Assembly (NCBI RefSeq): GCF_004698125.1 | Contig: NZ_ML214297.1 | Coordinates: 682,001 to 746,000 of the forward strand | Length of the DNA stretch: 64,000 bases | Reading direction: 5' to 3' | Origin: Halosimplex halophilum | GTDB taxonomy: Archaea; Halobacteriota; Halobacteria; Halobacteriales; Haloarculaceae | Shown here: piece by piece, positions 60,217-64,000 of the stretch | Position numbering within the stretch: position 1 is the stretch's first letter | Layout of the letters: every line of letters begins with the position of its first letter | Translations under genes and position numbers: made by a program | Notes under the pieces: generated by a model | Told to the model about the DNA's origin: nothing | Seen by the model: only the letters and a program-made list of their open reading frames with translations | Databases searched by the model: none

Positions 60217-62361
60217 ATGCGGAAGCCTGACAGCATCCGTGACAAGGAGTTATCGCGACGCCGGTACGCGCAGATACTGGCTGGAATGGGAGCCGCGGGC
60301 GTGGCCGGCTGTGGGAGCGACGGTGGGTCCACCGCCACACCCGGGTCGGAGGACACCCCCACGCCGACGCCCAGCGGGGACGGCGGGGACGACGGCGACG
60401 GTGGCGACGGTGAGACCGACAGCGCGACCGCGACCGCCGAGGAGCCGGTGACGCGGCAGGTCAACTACGCGGTGGCGAACTCGCCGGACGTGTTCAACTG
60501 GAACCCGTGGACGCCTCAGGACAACACCATCGGCGACCTGTGGATGTCGGACCTCCACGGGCTGCGGAACGTCCACACGACGAACCTGTCGTACTCGGGG
60601 ACGACGGTGCCGACCCCGCACAAGCCCGACCACGAGGAGATCGAGATCATGACGTGGATCTCGGGCTACGAGGTCGAGCCCCCCTACGACTGGTACGACC
60701 ACCACGACGACCGGTCGGCCTACTGGAACGGCGACCCCCACGACGCCGAAGCGCGCGAGACGCACAACCACGTCCACTGGTTCCAGGACGGCAACAAGTT
60801 CACCGAGGGCACGACCTTCAACGAGCGCGCCGAATCCCAGTGGACTCACCACATGTGGCAGGCCAAGGGTTCGGTCCCCGAGCAGGACCCCAACCCGACG
60901 GCGCGGGTCGTGCTCCGCTCGCAGGCCGGTCCGGTCGACGGCAACCCGCCGATCCACCCCGACTTCACGGAGCCGTACCTCGAACGCTACCAGGACGCGG
61001 GCAACTCCGACGAGGTCAGCTCGATCACCGACGAGCTCGTCAGCGACCGGATCAGCCTCGACCGGATGGCCATGGAGGGCGGCACCGACGAGATGCTCGC
61101 CGGCACGGGTCCCTACCGGCTGGAGTCGATGGACGACGTGGGCTCCGAGCGGATGATCCTGCACCTCAACCCCGACCACCCCAACGCGGAGAACACCAAC
61201 GTCGAGCGGCTCGCGCTCTACTGGGCCGAGGGCGACCGGCGCCAGACGCTCGTCAACGAGGGCGTGCTCGACGTCGACTCCGGCGCCGTCACCGACAGCG
61301 GGGCGACCACCCGCGAGTCGCTGCCGGACCACGTCCAGGAGTTCACCCGCTGGCTGCGCGCCACGGGCGGCGACGTCTGGCAGCTCAACTGGCAGAACCC
61401 GCACCTCCAGAACCTCTGGGTGCGCCGCGCGCTCATCGAGGCCATCGACTGGAACGCCGTCTCCGCCAACGGCTGGGGCGAGGACGCCTCCCAGGTCACC
61501 CAGCACGACACGTTCCTGCTGGACGCCCAGTCCGAGAACACGTTCTCGGAGGACTTCCTCGACCAGCTGCACCACTACTCGCGCTCCTCGAACAAGGAGA
61601 ACGCCAACGAGTACATGCGGCGGGCGGGCTACAGCAAGCAGGGCGGCCAGTGGGTCGACCCCAACGGCAACCCCGCCGAGATCGACCTCTCGTCGCGGTC
61701 GGGCAGCCCCGCAAACGTGCAGGGCGCCCAGACCATCCGCGCCAACCTCGCCAACTGGGGCTTCGGCGTGAACTTCACCACGCAGGGCTGGAACACGTGG
61801 TCGAACACCATCGACCCGAACAACGGCCTCAACTACGACTCGACGATGTTCTGGCACGGCGACCCGTACGTCTTCCAGTACTACCACGACCGCGGCGCGT
61901 GGTGGGACCTGGGCCTGGTCGCCGGCAGCCCGACCGGCAACCCCTTCGACGCCGACCCCGAGGACGAGGTCGACACGCAGGGCAAGCCGATCGTCCAGCA
62001 GGTGCCCGACGAGCCGGGCGCCTTCGAGGCCCCCGACGAGGCCGGCAAGTCGCCGGACCTCGACAACGCCACGGAGGTCAACCTCGTCGAGACGGTCAAC
62101 GCGATCCGCGAGCCGGGTAACTCCGAGGAAGCCCAGCAGGAGCTGTACCGCACCTGCGCGAAGTACTACAACTTCTACGTCCCGCACTTCGTCTTCCACC
62201 AGTACCTGATGGGCTCGTACGGCGACGTGCGCGACTTCGACTGGCCGGACCCGTCCGCCCGCGCCTTCGACTACGAGCGCTCGTTCGGTATCGAGGACGT
62301 GCTCGTGCTCGGCGGCATCACCCAGGCCAGCACCGACACGGAGTTCGAGCCGCCGGAATAA
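60217..62361 (+). CDS. family-5 ABC solute-binding lipoprotein
   Basis: The 714-residue protein has a Tat-like signal (SRRRYAQILAGMGAAGVAGC, about residues 13-32) with lipobox, followed by a Thr/Pro/Gly/Asp linker. The solute-binding family 5 domain includes NLWVRRALIEAIDWNAVSANGWG near residue 400. It is related to the proteins at 17577 and 62511. In this locus it most likely captures xylo- or glucurono-xylo-oligosaccharides for an ABC transporter; no permease or ATPase is in view. Trp and Tyr are frequent in the mature protein (for example WYDHHDDRSAYWNGDPH), consistent with stacking on sugars. Peptide binding cannot be excluded. The start is well fixed by the TATA box. Confidence 0.82.
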   Translation: MRKPDSIRDKELSRRRYAQILAGMGAAGVAGCGSDGGSTATPGSEDTPTPTPSGDGGDDGDGGDGETDSATATAEEPVTRQVNYAVANSPDVFNWNPWTPQDNTIGDLWMSDLHGLRNVHTTNLSYSGTTVPTPHKPDHEEIEIMTWISGYEVEPPYDWYDHHDDRSAYWNGDPHDAEARETHNHVHWFQDGNKFTEGTTFNERAESQWTHHMWQAKGSVPEQDPNPTARVVLRSQAGPVDGNPPIHPDFTEPYLERYQDAGNSDEVSSITDELVSDRISLDRMAMEGGTDEMLAGTGPYRLESMDDVGSERMILHLNPDHPNAENTNVERLALYWAEGDRRQTLVNEGVLDVDSGAVTDSGATTRESLPDHVQEFTRWLRATGGDVWQLNWQNPHLQNLWVRRALIEAIDWNAVSANGWGEDASQVTQHDTFLLDAQSENTFSEDFLDQLHHYSRSSNKENANEYMRRAGYSKQGGQWVDPNGNPAEIDLSSRSGSPANVQGAQTIRANLANWGFGVNFTTQGWNTWSNTIDPNNGLNYDSTMFWHGDPYVFQYYHDRGAWWDLGLVAGSPTGNPFDADPEDEVDTQGKPIVQQVPDEPGAFEAPDEAGKSPDLDNATEVNLVETVNAIREPGNSEEAQQELYRTCAKYYNFYVPHFVFHQYLMGSYGDVRDFDWPDPSARAFDYERSFGIEDVLVLGGITQASTDTEFEPPE

Positions 62362-62510
62362 GCGGCTGACTCCCCGTATCGACAGCCGAACACCCGGTCG
62401 TCCGGGCCGACGTTTCTCCGCGTTTCTCGCCGTCCAGCGTGAGAAGTGGTCGCCAGCCCCCGCTCCGTACCGTCGGAATTCGCGGACCGCTCCCGCCGAC
62501 CGTCGCGGCG

Positions 62511-64000
62511 TCAGCCGTCGGTCGCCGGGCGGATCGCACCGTGTTTCAGCATGTGGAATACCGGCTGGTCGCCGGGGCCGGCGGTCCCGTACTCGCGGTC
62601 GTCGTCGTGGGCGGGCCACTCGAAGTCGCGGGTGTTGCCCCAGAGACCGTCGACGCTGTTGCCCAGGTAGATGTCCGGGAGGGCGTCGTTCCACCAGGTC
62701 GCGAACGTCGCGATCGCGTCGACGGTCGTCTCGCGGTCGTTCGGGGCCTCGATCGTCCGCCAGGTGTCGAGGAGGTCGACCGTCCGGCGCTCGCCGTCGG
62801 GGGCGTCGACGGCGCCGGGCGTCCGCGGGACGGACGCCGCGACGGGTTTGCCGCGGCTGCCCGCCTCGGCGCCGGGGTCGTCGACGCCGTAGCCGATCGC
62901 GGTCGCGCCGTCGCCGGTCACGTCGTAGACGCTGTAGGGGTCGCCGTCGAAGCTCCAGACGACGACGTCGTGGGTGTGGTTCGAGACGGCGCTGTAGACG
63001 TTGCTGTTGGTGAGCCGGTCGGTCTCGACGTCGAAGCCGAACCGCGAGAGGCTCGACGCGACGACCTCGGTCGCCGACACGTAGTCGGACCACACGGGCG
63101 TCGCGATCCGGATCGCGGGGCGCTCGCCGTCCGGGCCGCGCCAGTCGCCGTTGTCGTCGCGGCTGTAGCCGCCCGCGCGCATGTACTCGGCGGCGGTCGC
63201 CTCGTCGGCCTCGACGGGGTAGCGGTGGAGCCGCTCGCGGACCTCGTCGGGGAGCCACCGGCGGGCGGCGGGCGCCGAGAGGCCCGTCTGCAGTTCGATC
63301 GGCTCGCCCCAGTCGGCCACGTCGACGATCTGGTCGACGGGGACGACCGAGAGGAGTGCCCGCCGGACGGGCCGGCGTCCCAGGTGCGGGTCCCGCCAGT
63401 CGAGCACGAGCTTGGTGCCGGAGTCGGTCGGGTAGGTCGCGAGCTGTTCGAGGTTCCCCGGCGGGGAGCCGCGCTGGTCGGCGAGCAGCCCGTTGCCGCC
63501 GTCGAGCCACCCCTTGTCGATGAGGTTCTCGACGGACATCGACTGGACGACGGGGAACCACAGGCGCGGGACCGCGACCTCGTCGGCGCGGGGGTGGTCG
63601 TCGTAGCGCTCCAGCATCAGCCGGTTGATCGACACCTCGACGAGCTCGTAGGGGCCACAGCCCAGCCCCTCGTCGGCGAGCGTCTCCAGTCCGGGGCTGT
63701 CCGTCCGGAGCTCGGCGACGACCTCCGAGCGGCGCTCGTCGGTCCCGGCCTCGCGGAGCCGGTCGAGCCACGGCTCGTAGCGGTCGGCCCGGGTCCGGAC
63801 GGCGCCGCCCGCCGCCGCCGCGAGCGCGAGCGGCCGGTCCAGGGGCCGCTCGAAGCGGTAGCGGAGGGTCCGCTCGTCGCGGAGGTCGACGCCGTAGCCG
63901 TCGTCGCCGCCGACGAACGACGCGATGCGCTCCTCGACCCACGCGTCGCGGGCGGTGACGGGGTCGCCCGACCACCAGGTGTAGCCGTCGGCGTAGGTGA
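62511..64000 (-). CDS. family-5 ABC solute-binding protein, N-terminus outside window
   Basis: The frame stays open to the right edge (last complete codon 63996-63998), so about 496 C-terminal residues are visible and the signal lies outside. The visible start reads TYADGYTWWSGDPVTARDAW, and later LVLDWRDPHLGRRPVRRALL and EYMRAGGYSRDDNGDWRGPDG match the solute-binding family 5 fold and the two related proteins at 17577 and 60217. An internal ATG at 63635 is not the true start. It ends 149 bases from the stop of the 60217 gene, so the two converge. This is the third such protein, and its permease genes may lie beyond the edge. Confidence 0.82.
   Translation of the reverse strand, partial: TYADGYTWWSGDPVTARDAWVEERIASFVGGDDGYGVDLRDERTLRYRFERPLDRPLALAAAAGGAVRTRADRYEPWLDRLREAGTDERRSEVVAELRTDSPGLETLADEGLGCGPYELVEVSINRLMLERYDDHPRADEVAVPRLWFPVVQSMSVENLIDKGWLDGGNGLLADQRGSPPGNLEQLATYPTDSGTKLVLDWRDPHLGRRPVRRALLSVVPVDQIVDVADWGEPIELQTGLSAPAARRWLPDEVRERLHRYPVEADEATAAEYMRAGGYSRDDNGDWRGPDGERPAIRIATPVWSDYVSATEVVASSLSRFGFDVETDRLTNSNVYSAVSNHTHDVVVWSFDGDPYSVYDVTGDGATAIGYGVDDPGAEAGSRGKPVAASVPRTPGAVDAPDGERRTVDLLDTWRTIEAPNDRETTVDAIATFATWWNDALPDIYLGNSVDGLWGNTRDFEWPAHDDDREYGTAGPGDQPVFHMLKHGAIRPATDG

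Overview
The window is chromosomal-type DNA from a halophilic archaeon (class Halobacteria), but I cannot name the genus. The signs are very high GC, strongly acidic proteins, TATA/BRE-like boxes about 22-35 bases before many starts (often implying leaderless transcripts), twin-arginine lipoprotein signals with a lipobox, F420-type LLM oxidoreductases, an archaeal XPB helicase and a CGCGG-type RiPP precursor.

Bases 1-11000 are housekeeping or general: the end of a YyaL/DUF255 protein, a thioredoxin-like protein, a DUF488 protein, a glutamine-rich repeat protein, cysteine synthase, a zinc-ribbon membrane protein, a MutS-related ATPase, an odd small-ORF segment with two tRNA-like folds (7160-8332), a glycine-zipper peptide, a CGCGG RiPP precursor and XPB.

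From about 11300 to the right edge the window is a large plant-polysaccharide locus, mainly for glucuronoxylan. Exported enzymes are two GH11 xylanases (41299, 42763) and three Tat-exported GH10 xylanases (47243, 48902, 51275); the last is 1711 residues long with five copies of a binding-type module. A lipoprotein made only of that module lies at 46233. Three family-5 solute-binding lipoproteins (17577, 60217, 62511) could capture oligosaccharides; their permeases are not here. Enzymes without signal peptides look cytoplasmic: GH10 (26971), GH3 (56609), GH67 alpha-glucuronidase (43907), GH31 (24337), GH2 beta-glucuronidase-like (15785), GH95 (36600), GH9 (21019) and GH4 with a CHEV motif (39184). 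Monomer catabolism is represented by a D-xylose dehydrogenase-like Gfo/Idh protein (28774), a XacE-like 2-keto-3-deoxyxylonate dehydratase (12223), glucuronate isomerase UxaC (29931), mannonate dehydratase UxuA (34504), sugar isomerase-like TIM barrels (13316, 35799), another Gfo/Idh protein (14285), a ThuA-like protein (20092) and two LLM oxidoreductases (22808, 32216). Two IclR regulators (11365, 33377) sit beside this block.

Inferred workflow: secreted GH10/GH11 enzymes cut xylan at the surface, anchored modules hold substrate, solute-binding proteins take up decorated oligomers, cytoplasmic hydrolases strip uronic acid, xylose, fucose or galactose units, and the oxidative pentose and uronate routes finish the job. 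The most unusual points are the seven copies of the binding-type module, the split/fused relation of the 46233-47243 and 48902 genes, 20-base periodic repeats plus a shared promoter before both GH11 genes, and the tRNA-like/small-ORF segment.
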